Source: Halonotius aquaticus (lineage in GTDB: Archaea > Halobacteriota > Halobacteria > Halobacteriales > Haloferacaceae). From it: 64,000 nt of DNA. Shown piece by piece: positions 25,244-33,457 of this stretch. The notes below the pieces were generated by a model that saw nothing but the letters and a program-made list of their open reading frames with translations, had not been told where the DNA came from and searched no databases. The stretch lies in the NCBI RefSeq assembly GCF_003605575.1, contig NZ_QKNY01000001.1, positions 1 to 64,000 on the forward strand, in the 5' to 3' direction. Positions within the stretch are counted from its first letter, which is position 1. Each line of letters starts with the position of its first letter. Position numbers and translations under genes: made by a program.

Positions 25244-26782
25244 TTAGCCCTGAATTGCGGCGAGGATCACGACAACACCCAAAATGGCGGCCAGCATCGC
25301 AACCACCGTTCCGCCTTCAGGGACGATCCCGCCGAGCACAGTCGCATACAGCACCCACGCGATGGCGATTCCACCGATCGTGACCACGGCCGCCGACAGT
25401 GTATGAATTAACTCGATCTGCAGCGGTGACTCGGTTTTGAGCTCCGCCCACGTGGTCGCACCCCGGTCGCCGATATCCCAGACGAACACCGAGAGTCCGA
25501 CGACAGCAAACACCGTGAGCCCTGAGGCCCCAAAGATGCCGATCGCAATCGCGCCGATTGCAAGGCCGGTCGCCGCCATCGCGCTGCCGGCGGTCTCGAC
25601 GGGGAAGTAGTTGATTCCGCTCCCGAAGATGACGACGCCGAGAACAAATGTCAGGAGCGACATGCCGATGACAATAACACCGGCGATGACACCAGCCGGC
25701 GTGAGCGCGGTTGTCACCTGTTCAACGAGGGGCGCGACCGCTGCTGGAACGCGGTCGTGAAGCATCGATACCGCCGGCGTCCCGACAACCGCGAGCGTGC
25801 CCGTGGTAGCACCTGCAAGCATCCCTGGTACAAACCAGCCGACGGTGCTGGCGATACGGCCGGTGACCAGCTGTACTCCACCAAACACAGCTGCGATCAG
25901 CATCGCCCCGCCAAACGCGACAAGCAGGACGCGACGGAGACCGGGGGCCGCAAACAACGCAAATACCGCGGGATAGCGACCGGCGATGGCAGCGATATCG
26001 ACCGACGACACAACTGCCACTAATCCACCGACAGTCAGTGATACAATCACCCACAGCGAGATATTCAGCAGCCGGCTGAGTTGGTTCACGCCGGCTTCAA
26101 CCCGCTCTTGGCTTGTTTGCGGGGTGAGCTGGACAATCGGTGCGGCCGCAAGGATGAGCTGTCCGCCTGCGATAACGAAACTACACAAGACAAGGAAGGT
26201 GATCATCGCCACGGTCGCAGTTCGCGGCGCGAGGAGCACGGACGTGACGCCCAGGCTGTCGAATCCAACTGCCGGCACCTGCGTCAGGGCATTGAACCGT
26301 CCCACGATGATTCCCGCAAAGAGAACACTGGGCCCAACTGCGGCCTTGTTGTTCACCGTCCACATGTCTGCGATACTCCCGTTGCCGACCGTGTTGTTGA
26401 ACAGCCCGAGAACGCCGAATCCGGCCAGCCATGCGGCCCCCACGAGCCCGAATAATCCGATCGCCGTCGGGATCGTTGCGAGAATCGCGTCGACTGGCAC
26501 CGGCACCAACACACGTACTGGCAGAACGACCGCTGCCAACACGCTGACACCAACGACCGGCAGCAACAGTGCGGTGATGGCGAGGCCGGCTGGCGTCTCT
26601 GTATCACGCAGAATTGTTAGCGCGCCGACGCTCACTCCGGAGCAGCCAGCGACGAGTGCCGGCGATGTCCGGCCAACAACGGTTGTGAGCAGCCAGATCC
26701 CCACCGCGACCCCGACCGCGATGAGTACCGCTGTCGACCGTGTGCCATTCGGTTCTGGGATCGATAGTCGGCCACGAAGCAT
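25244..26782 (-). CDS. Polytopic membrane protein of the MoxR/DUF58 cluster, 512 aa
   Basis: About 14 hydrophobic segments fill almost the whole chain with short loops; there is no recognisable catalytic motif. It resembles a haloarchaeal family that co-occurs with MoxR, DUF58 and transglutaminase-like proteins. It starts two bases after the DUF58 stop, so the two are co-transcribed. It may form a membrane channel or scaffold for the complex, but that is a guess from context. Confidence 0.8.
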   Translation of the reverse strand: MLRGRLSIPEPNGTRSTAVLIAVGVAVGIWLLTTVVGRTSPALVAGCSGVSVGALTILRDTETPAGLAITALLLPVVGVSVLAAVVLPVRVLVPVPVDAILATIPTAIGLFGLVGAAWLAGFGVLGLFNNTVGNGSIADMWTVNNKAAVGPSVLFAGIIVGRFNALTQVPAVGFDSLGVTSVLLAPRTATVAMITFLVLCSFVIAGGQLILAAAPIVQLTPQTSQERVEAGVNQLSRLLNISLWVIVSLTVGGLVAVVSSVDIAAIAGRYPAVFALFAAPGLRRVLLVAFGGAMLIAAVFGGVQLVTGRIASTVGWFVPGMLAGATTGTLAVVGTPAVSMLHDRVPAAVAPLVEQVTTALTPAGVIAGVIVIGMSLLTFVLGVVIFGSGINYFPVETAGSAMAATGLAIGAIAIGIFGASGLTVFAVVGLSVFVWDIGDRGATTWAELKTESPLQIELIHTLSAAVVTIGGIAIAWVLYATVLGGIVPEGGTVVAMLAAILGVVVILAAIQG

Positions 26783-26784
26783 CG

Positions 26785-28122
26785 TTATCGACCCATCCCC
26801 GTGAGTCGTGTGAGAGCATTCCGAAGGCTGTCTTCAGACTCCCAATCGATGACGGTCGTCCCCAGCAGTCGCAGGGATTCGAGCCGTACCGCCCGTTGCA
26901 TCCCGGTGATGCGACCGCCGATTGTCGCCGGCGTCGTGGCCGGCGAAAGAATCGTCACCGCATGGCCATCAGCGCGGAGGGATTCGACGAGGTCGGTGAT
27001 CGGTGCGTCTGTCACCGGGCTACAGAGAATTACCTGTGCCCCGGTCGGCACGAGCGACCGCGTTCGATTCCACGCCACCCCGCCGTCGGCGACAGACGCA
27101 CCGGGGGGTGTGTTGTCAGCGGTCGGGTCATCGGTCGTTGCCGAGCCGGGAGCCGTGTGAGACTCATCTGTCGTGCTGGTCGCAGCGGCGTTACAGATGG
27201 CTGTGGCATGCGGCACAAATGAGCGCCCCTCCTCGGCGGCAGCCCAGGCTGGCGGATGACGATCGGTTTCTGGGTCTGCGACGCCGAGGGCACCCAACGA
27301 GACCTCGTGGCCCTCGTTGATGAGTACCTCAAGGGCGATCGTTGCGGCATACGCGCTCAGTGTTGCCCCCGTTGGTGCGTTGCGGTCGGCTGCGGTATGA
27401 GCCGCCCGACGACTGTCGATGAGGACGGTGATGTGTGCGGCATGCTGTTCACGGAACTCAATGGTCGCCAGCTCCCCGGTTTTGGCGTAGCTGCGCCAGT
27501 CAAGCCGCTTGACCGGGTCGCCAGGACGATACTCGCGGGTTGCATGGAATTCGACACCCGGCCCGCCGCTATCTGTCGCTAACTGGCCCGCATAGGCTGT
27601 TGTCTGTTGTACCGGGATATCTTCGATCGTTACCCGACACTCGAAGCGATCGATGCCGTCGGCCGTTTTCGTCGTCTCCGCGAGTCGGGTGCCGTTGGTA
27701 TTTCTGGCTCTGAGCGTGACCGGCTCGAAACTGTAGCTCCCGCGGTCAGCTCTGATTGTGTAGGTTACCGTATACTGGTCGCCGGGTCGGAGCGCGCCCC
27801 CGGATCGAGGCGAGCCGTCAGTGACACCGATCTCCGGGGGGACTCCGTCGACAACCCGCAGATCCGGGATCGTCGACGTCCCCGTGTTTTCGACGGTCAG
27901 TGTGACAGCGATCGATTCCCCCGGTGCTGGTGTTTCGGGTGTGAGCTCTCGGGTGACGGTGACGGCGTCGTCGATCGCTGGTGTGGTGGCCACAGCCGCA
28001 GTCAACACAAAGAGCAGTGGAATCCCGGCTGCGAGAATCAGGGTGTATGTCCCCGTGAGAATCCCTGTGGCAGCTAAGAGCAGTGCGTACGCCCGAAACC
28101 CGCTGAATCGTCTGATCCGCAT
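26785..28122 (-). CDS. DUF58 domain protein
   Basis: This 445-residue protein has two hydrophobic helices near the N terminus (about 10-45), an extracellular-type beta domain (about 50-170) and the DUF58 core, VKRLDWRSYAKTGELATIEFREQHAAHITVLIDSRRAAH, at about 215-255, which resembles a von Willebrand A fold. A long acidic Thr-rich stretch near 320-350 is low complexity. DUF58 proteins are partners of MoxR ATPases. It overlaps the upstream gene by one base (28122) and is two bases from the downstream membrane protein. Confidence 0.9.
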   Translation of the reverse strand: MRIRRFSGFRAYALLLAATGILTGTYTLILAAGIPLLFVLTAAVATTPAIDDAVTVTRELTPETPAPGESIAVTLTVENTGTSTIPDLRVVDGVPPEIGVTDGSPRSGGALRPGDQYTVTYTIRADRGSYSFEPVTLRARNTNGTRLAETTKTADGIDRFECRVTIEDIPVQQTTAYAGQLATDSGGPGVEFHATREYRPGDPVKRLDWRSYAKTGELATIEFREQHAAHITVLIDSRRAAHTAADRNAPTGATLSAYAATIALEVLINEGHEVSLGALGVADPETDRHPPAWAAAEEGRSFVPHATAICNAAATSTTDESHTAPGSATTDDPTADNTPPGASVADGGVAWNRTRSLVPTGAQVILCSPVTDAPITDLVESLRADGHAVTILSPATTPATIGGRITGMQRAVRLESLRLLGTTVIDWESEDSLRNALTRLTGMGR

Positions 28123-28808
28123 TAGCTGTCACCACCGGTGTCCGTCTGCAGTCGACCACGCAGTTTGTCGATCCATGACTGCTGGGTGGTGACGGGTGCA
28201 AAGCCGGTCGTCGCCTCAGCACACTGTGTTTCGACAACCCGCAACGTTCGCCGAATACGGTAGTCGTAGGCATGGGTTGGATACAGCCACTCGTAGAGCC
28301 GGTACCACAGCGGGAAGTCCGCGGCATTGGTCGTCGTCACCGTTGCCGCCGCGACAGCATCGGTCGTCCAATCGCCGCCGTCAACATACCTGATTGCGTC
28401 CTGTTTCTGTTTGTCCTGTGTGTAGAGTGCGATGAGTGTTTGTCTCAGTGCATCCTCGATGGGTGTCTCCGCGCTGTGTGCGTGGGCTGTCTGTTCAAAC
28501 GCTGTCGTGAGTCGCTCACCCGTAATCGACACGTCGCGAGTTGGTGTTTCGACCGACGTGGTGTCCAACCCGGTGTCTGCATCGCGGCCGTTCCAGACCC
28601 CGAATCCGACCAATCCAATGAGCGCGAGCAGTCCACCAGTTAGCAGGACAATGCGCCGATCGCCAAGCGTCTCGGTTCCTTGGGTGAGTGGCTCGGTCAC
28701 GCTGGTCGGCAGGGCCGACGGGCGGTAGCCGATCAGCAGCGCAAAGCCGACTGTGAGACACACACTCCCAGCGAGCGCGATATTGCGAGCGGTGCGTGTC
28801 TGTCTCAT
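28122..28808 (-). CDS. Membrane protein of the transglutaminase cluster, 228 aa
   Basis: Two hydrophobic segments lie in the first 75 residues (ALAGSVCLTVGFALLIGY and IVLLTGGLLALIGLVGF). The rest is a soluble helical domain with a LRVVETQCAEATTGFAPV stretch near the end. The family resembles haloarchaeal DUF4129/DUF7269-like neighbours of DUF58. It overlaps the transglutaminase gene by four bases (ATGA), and shares one base with DUF58, so the unit is strictly coupled. Function unknown. Confidence 0.78.
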   Translation of the reverse strand: MRQTRTARNIALAGSVCLTVGFALLIGYRPSALPTSVTEPLTQGTETLGDRRIVLLTGGLLALIGLVGFGVWNGRDADTGLDTTSVETPTRDVSITGERLTTAFEQTAHAHSAETPIEDALRQTLIALYTQDKQKQDAIRYVDGGDWTTDAVAAATVTTTNAADFPLWYRLYEWLYPTHAYDYRIRRTLRVVETQCAEATTGFAPVTTQQSWIDKLRGRLQTDTGGDS

Positions 28809-31540
28809 GGGTCGTCGTCCTCCGAGGACTCGGTGATCTCTGCGAGGGCCTGTCGGGCTGCGTCGAGCCGTGAGTCTCCCGGTGATTGCTGGCCGTACTC
28901 AACGGCCCGATACAGATCCGTGAGGTAGGTGACCGGTTGGTTCGGAACCCCCTTCTCGATCGCGTACTGTCCGATCTCAACGGGCGTTCGGGTTACGGCC
29001 TGTGGGGGACGGATGAGCGAGACGAATGTCTGCCACATCGATCGGAGCTGTCGATCCGGCCCAGCCCCGTTAGCCTCACTGTGTGTCGATTCCGTGTCTG
29101 CGTTGCCAGCGGCTGCTTGCCACCGGTGACGAAGGCGCTCCAGCCACGATTTGAGTGCGGCTAACAGCCGGCGTGGATCGAGTCGCTGCTGGATCTCACT
29201 TACCGACAGAGCAAACACCGACCGCCACGCCCGGAGCCGGGCGAGAAGCCGCCTCATCGCGGTGGTCAACCGATCTGCTAGCCCCACCAGGAGTGTCGTT
29301 GCTCGATCGGGGAGTCGCCGCAGAAACGCCCTGATGACAGCCAATCTATCTGTCACCGAGCCGCTGGTCACACCGCGACGACGGGCAGCAATCACGAACC
29401 CAGCGATGACGACGAGGACGCCACCAACAACGATAGCAGCGTTTCGGTAGAGCCCACCGACCTGTGTCTCGCCTGTTACACCAGTCACCGTCGTTGCAAC
29501 TGTGGCAGTATTTGCGATCGGGAAATTGAACGCAAGCGTGCCGTTTTCGTCTGTCTCCCCGACCGTCTCACCGTTGACACGGACAGGAACCCCGTCGATC
29601 TGCTCTCCGGATCGGGTTACCGTCGCCGTCGCTGGCCCCGCGGGGAGCGCGATGCCACCCGGACTGACTGAGACATTTGGTGTCAATGCAGTCCGCTCGT
29701 CGTTCGGCGTGTCAGCATTTGCTGGGGTGACCTCGAAGGTGGTCGACTCACTCACGGCTCCTCGGGAGACGGTGACGCGATACGTGCCCGGAGTGACATC
29801 GGCCAAGGAGAGATCGTAGTACCCCTCCCTGTTTGTTGTTCCGACCTCGGTTCCATCGAACGAGACTGTCGCATCGCTGATCGGGATATCCTCGACGCTG
29901 GCGACGACTCTGGCGGTTTCGCCGGCTGTTCGGCTGCCGACGACCGCGAGTGTGGCGTTTTTCGCCAGCGGATAGGTCGCTGTTGAGTCCGCTGTCTCCC
30001 CATCGACCTGTGGGATCACTGTATTGCCTGATGTCAGTGGTGTCGCTGCACTCAGCAGTGGGAGACCGTTGGTGATCGCGCCGAGCGAGGCCACAGCGAG
30101 TGGCCTCGCTTGGGGGGTCGGTGTGGCATCGGTGTATTCGGTCTGGGTGGTGTCGTCGCCGGCCCGGATCGTGACCCGATCGGTATAGGGCAGTGTGGTC
30201 TCGACGGATCCGGTCGCATCTGTCCACCCGACTCGCTGATCGTTGACGAACACCGGGACACCGCTGATCGACTCATTTTCTTTGGTGACTCGCACTGACA
30301 CCGGCGCGCCGACAACAGCCGACCGGTTCAACGAAACCTCGTACGGTGGGTCTGGTGTCGACACCGAGAGCTCGTCGGCTGGCGTGGGATCGAACCGAAC
30401 CCAGCCGACATCCGGGAAGTACACCTCGACCCACGCGTGGCCGCGGTCGCTCGTGACGAGATAGGTGTCATCGCCGACCGGTCTGCCCTTCCGGAAGCCG
30501 ACGACATACCGGGCGGGGACGCCCTGGCTTCGGAGCATGGCGGCCATCGTGGTCGCAAACTGCTGGCAGTAGGCGGCATCCACCTCAAAGATCAGTTGGT
30601 CGGCGATCGGCTGGCTTGGGTCGAGCGACGTGTTCAGCGAATAGCCCTTGTTCGATGTGAGCCACCGCTGGACGGTCATCGCGCGGTCGTATCGGGTGTC
30701 CGTCCCCGCCAAGAGTTCGCCGGTGAAGTCGCCGACGCGATCGGGGGTGTCGCCCGGCATTCGGGTGTACGTTTCGCGGATCTCCCGTGGTGTTTGGCCC
30801 TCCGCGTTTCGAAGCACCGACGGCTGCCGCGGTGGGAGCGCACTCGTTGCGGTGTAGGTCGTCTCCGCCGACAGCGACTCGTCGGTTTGAATGCCGCCGG
30901 TCGCTGAGGTTTGGAGAGTTGGCTGGGTGCCGTCGCCGCGGAACGAGACTGATTCGGGTTGCCACGCCGTCGGCAGCGAGCGGCCACCCTCCAAGAGGGT
31001 GACATCGTAGGTGATGCGTCGATTGCCGCCGGTGAGGTCGTCGTTTGGAATCCCCTCATCGAGTGGGGTGGGGGCCTCGGCCTGTTGCCAGCCGGTGCCG
31101 GTGTAGGTCTCGTAGGCGGTCTGTCGCCAGTAGGTGTTTACCGGCGATTCGACGGTAAACAGCGGGGCTTGGCTGGGTTGCTCGCTGAGGCTCCCGCTGA
31201 TCTGAGCCGACTGTGGTGGGTTGGTGAGCGAGCCCCCGGCGGTCTGTCCGGGCGCGCCGATCCCGGTGGGCTCACCACTCCCAGCAGACTGGCTCTCACC
31301 GGACTCGCCGTCGCCGGTGGATCCCATCTCGCCGGATTGAGCGCCTGCTTGCGTGCCGGCCGCTGACCCGCCGGGCGATTGCGTGCCAGCGGGCAGTTGG
31401 CTGCCTTCCGGGAGTTGCTCGGCGATGGCTTCGTTTGAGCCGAAGATGTCGACGGCCGGGAGAAACGCGGCCGAAAACAGGAGGGCGACGATTGCGATCA
31501 CGACCAAGATGGCCTCGCCGATCCGCCTGTCGTCGCCCAT
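28805..31540 (-). CDS. Membrane-anchored transglutaminase-like protein, 911 aa
   Basis: After an N-terminal membrane segment (about 13-33) comes a Gly/Ser/Gln-rich linker. The transglutaminase-like core follows at about 300-415, with Cys in AAYCQQFATTMAAML, His in SDRGHAWVEVYF and Asp in RFDPTPAD forming a Cys-His-Asp triad. Beta-sandwich repeats come next (VPVFVNDQRVGWTDATGSVETTLP, VPVRVNGETVGETDENGTL), a second helix at about 705-728, and a cytosolic C-terminal domain. The active site would face the outside. Possible roles are cross-linking or cleavage of surface proteins, but the substrate is unknown. It is the first gene of the four-gene operon. Confidence 0.9.
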   Translation of the reverse strand: MGDDRRIGEAILVVIAIVALLFSAAFLPAVDIFGSNEAIAEQLPEGSQLPAGTQSPGGSAAGTQAGAQSGEMGSTGDGESGESQSAGSGEPTGIGAPGQTAGGSLTNPPQSAQISGSLSEQPSQAPLFTVESPVNTYWRQTAYETYTGTGWQQAEAPTPLDEGIPNDDLTGGNRRITYDVTLLEGGRSLPTAWQPESVSFRGDGTQPTLQTSATGGIQTDESLSAETTYTATSALPPRQPSVLRNAEGQTPREIRETYTRMPGDTPDRVGDFTGELLAGTDTRYDRAMTVQRWLTSNKGYSLNTSLDPSQPIADQLIFEVDAAYCQQFATTMAAMLRSQGVPARYVVGFRKGRPVGDDTYLVTSDRGHAWVEVYFPDVGWVRFDPTPADELSVSTPDPPYEVSLNRSAVVGAPVSVRVTKENESISGVPVFVNDQRVGWTDATGSVETTLPYTDRVTIRAGDDTTQTEYTDATPTPQARPLAVASLGAITNGLPLLSAATPLTSGNTVIPQVDGETADSTATYPLAKNATLAVVGSRTAGETARVVASVEDIPISDATVSFDGTEVGTTNREGYYDLSLADVTPGTYRVTVSRGAVSESTTFEVTPANADTPNDERTALTPNVSVSPGGIALPAGPATATVTRSGEQIDGVPVRVNGETVGETDENGTLAFNFPIANTATVATTVTGVTGETQVGGLYRNAAIVVGGVLVVIAGFVIAARRRGVTSGSVTDRLAVIRAFLRRLPDRATTLLVGLADRLTTAMRRLLARLRAWRSVFALSVSEIQQRLDPRRLLAALKSWLERLRHRWQAAAGNADTESTHSEANGAGPDRQLRSMWQTFVSLIRPPQAVTRTPVEIGQYAIEKGVPNQPVTYLTDLYRAVEYGQQSPGDSRLDAARQALAEITESSEDDDP

Positions 31541-31605
31541 GGTATAGTAGCTGTCTCGGGTGCAGCGCAGGTAAATGTGACCCCTGAAGCGGTGAGTCGT
31601 TATCG

Positions 31606-31812
31606 GTGACTGGTGGGAGTTTGGCGTCGGTCGCGTGGGTTGACGACCGCAAGGCGCGGTTCGTCGTGCTGCCCGCCGGCAGCGAGTGGTATCCGACCGA
31701 GACGGTGGCCGACAGCGAGCCGATCAGCGCGACCGTCGTCGATAGCGACGCGATACCGGGGACGTATGCGCATCCGGAGTTGCCGTACGAAATCACGGTT
31801 CTCGAAGCATAG
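31606..31812 (+). CDS. Small hypothetical protein, 68 aa
   Basis: The ORF uses GTG at 31606. The product is a compact beta-rich protein with VAWVDDRKARFVVLPAG, ending in EITVLEA. No family is recognised. It is divergent from the transglutaminase gene, with 65 bases between them. Coding potential is supported by the acidic halophilic composition; the start is less sure. Confidence 0.6.
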   Translation: MTGGSLASVAWVDDRKARFVVLPAGSEWYPTETVADSEPISATVVDSDAIPGTYAHPELPYEITVLEA

Positions 31813-31869
31813 CTCGTGGTGTGGCGTCAGAACTTATTCACGTGGCCGCCAGTAATTCAGGCAAGAGTC

Positions 31870-32004
31870 ATGAGTGGTTTCGATAAACAGGACGACCCCG
31901 AGCTTGGAAACGGCGATACCGTCTCCGAGCGGCTGGAAACCCTCGATGTAGATGAGGACGACACCTGTTCGACCGAGGAACTCCGCGAGCGGCTTGATCT
32001 GTAG
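31870..32004 (+). CDS. Small acidic protein, 44 aa
   Basis: The ATG at 31870 opens a very acidic 44-residue protein (MSGFDKQDDPELGNGDTVSE at the start, ELRERLDL at the end). A TTATTC element about 35 bases upstream is a possible TATA box. There is no recognisable domain. It could be a small regulator or anti-factor; no evidence beyond the ORF and its composition. Confidence 0.5.
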   Translation: MSGFDKQDDPELGNGDTVSERLETLDVDEDDTCSTEELRERLDL

Positions 32005-32070
32005 ACGACTTCGATTGACGGTATCGAAGCGGCTATGACTTTCAAGAATTGGGTATAGATCAATCCACAA

Positions 32071-32643
32071 TTAGTCTTCATTTTCGAACAATTCTGTTGG
32101 GAGCAGAGGCCACAATAGTCTGTTTACGACCGCCTGAAATGGCCCCAGTGCAGTGACAACACCTCCGGCTGCAAATGAGCTAATACCCAGTACGAGATAG
32201 GCTCTCACTGGAAATCCAGAGGATTGTCCACCAAGAGAGAATCCGATATATGTCCCAATCAAAATAAGCGCCGTTGCAAACATCAAAGAGCCAATTATCA
32301 CATACATACCGGGAGCGGTTCTGGAGTGTCGTTTCAACAGACCCCAGAGTTCTCGATAAAATCCACCCACCGCCGTCTTAGTCTCCGTTGAGGCTGGATT
32401 GTGTGTTTCTGTATTCCAAACGACCGTCATTTGTGCTTCTGTTTTGTTAATCCATGTTTCGTCTCCCTCTTCCATTTCCTGAATTAGTTCACTGACACGA
32501 GTTTTCGAGACCGAGACAGCATCCCCTATCTCATCAAGTGTGAACTGCTTCCCATGGTTCATGTACAGGAGTTCTGCAATTTCGAAGAACGTTTCTCCCT
32601 TAGAATCGAATTCATCTTCGAAGCTATTCGGAATTTGAACCAT
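32071..32643 (-). CDS. Membrane-tethered winged-helix protein, 190 aa
   Basis: Residues 15-75 form a winged helix-turn-helix: FFEIAELLYMNHGKQFTLDEI, then GDAVSVSKTRVSELIQEME as the recognition part. A linker leads to two hydrophobic helices (about 113-138 and 147-175) and a short tail, FENED. The DNA-binding half would face the cytoplasm, held to the membrane. The gene is clearly AT-richer than its neighbours. A divergently oriented membrane zinc-protease-like gene starts 147 bases away, which suggests regulation by membrane tethering or proteolysis. That link is inference. Confidence 0.8.
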   Translation of the reverse strand: MVQIPNSFEDEFDSKGETFFEIAELLYMNHGKQFTLDEIGDAVSVSKTRVSELIQEMEEGDETWINKTEAQMTVVWNTETHNPASTETKTAVGGFYRELWGLLKRHSRTAPGMYVIIGSLMFATALILIGTYIGFSLGGQSSGFPVRAYLVLGISSFAAGGVVTALGPFQAVVNRLLWPLLPTELFENED

Positions 32644-32790
32644 ATGAACATATCACGAAACCCGAAAGTAAATAATTAGTTCCGGTGTTGATGACGATCA
32701 ATACCCCGGTTGATAGCGATAAACCCCCGTATTAGCCGATTTAAACGTCTTCTGTGTTTTTTGACCCTCGAACAGTGGTTATGGTTGGCT

Positions 32791-33423
32791 ATGTCAGGCC
32801 ACAATGAATCAGACACAACGAAGCATCGACTCAAAACACTCTCGGCTGATCCGAACTGGAATGAATACATTATCCCAGAGAGAGCGATAGGAGTAACAGG
32901 GGCCTTGATAGTGATCGTGGTGTCTGTACTATTCTATCCGGAGGAAATCATTCGGTTCGGAAGCGAGTTGGATCAGGGCTATATTAGCGCGCTGCAAAGC
33001 ATCGCCCCAGAAATTGGTCTTATTTTCCTGCTTGTTGTTGTCCACGAGTGTATCCATTATGCGGTAGCGGTCGCAGAAGGAAAGAAGCCACAATTCGGAT
33101 TGAAAGTCCGTAAAACGGTTGGACTACCCTTAGAGATAAATCCGTATGTTATTGCACTCAAACAACGGATTTCTCGTAACGAGAATATTTTGGTGCTTAT
33201 CGCACCGCTGATTTTGATTAATTCGCTCGCAGTTGGTGTATTGTTACTTCCCATGCCGAATAAAGTGAGTTACTACGCAGAGTTAGTCTTCGTAGTCAAT
33301 ACCATCGGTTCAATTCAAGATATATACAATGTGATTCGGTTACTTGGCTTTCCCAAGACGACTGAATTTGTGAATTTCGTTGACGACGAGGTTAGAACAT
33401 TCTACACGACTCAATCAGAGTAA
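32791..33423 (+). CDS. DUF3267-like membrane zinc metalloprotease homologue, 210 aa
   Basis: The start at 32791 (MSGHNES) is chosen because upstream codons look non-coding; a TTTAAA box lies about 50 bases upstream. The protein has four hydrophobic segments. The second contains VVVHECIHYAVAVAEG, an HExxH zinc motif, and the last part has NTIGSIQDIYNVIRLL, where the Asp matches the late zinc ligand of DUF3267/site-2-protease-like proteins. This indicates a membrane-embedded metallopeptidase or an inactive relative. One 60-base line (33121-33180) has 25 G+C, far below the window. The gene ends 35 bases before the Dna2-like gene's end. Confidence 0.75.
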   Translation: MSGHNESDTTKHRLKTLSADPNWNEYIIPERAIGVTGALIVIVVSVLFYPEEIIRFGSELDQGYISALQSIAPEIGLIFLLVVVHECIHYAVAVAEGKKPQFGLKVRKTVGLPLEINPYVIALKQRISRNENILVLIAPLILINSLAVGVLLLPMPNKVSYYAELVFVVNTIGSIQDIYNVIRLLGFPKTTEFVNFVDDEVRTFYTTQSE

Positions 33424-33457
33424 TCGAATTAGAACCCCTGCGACGCGATTTTTCCAC

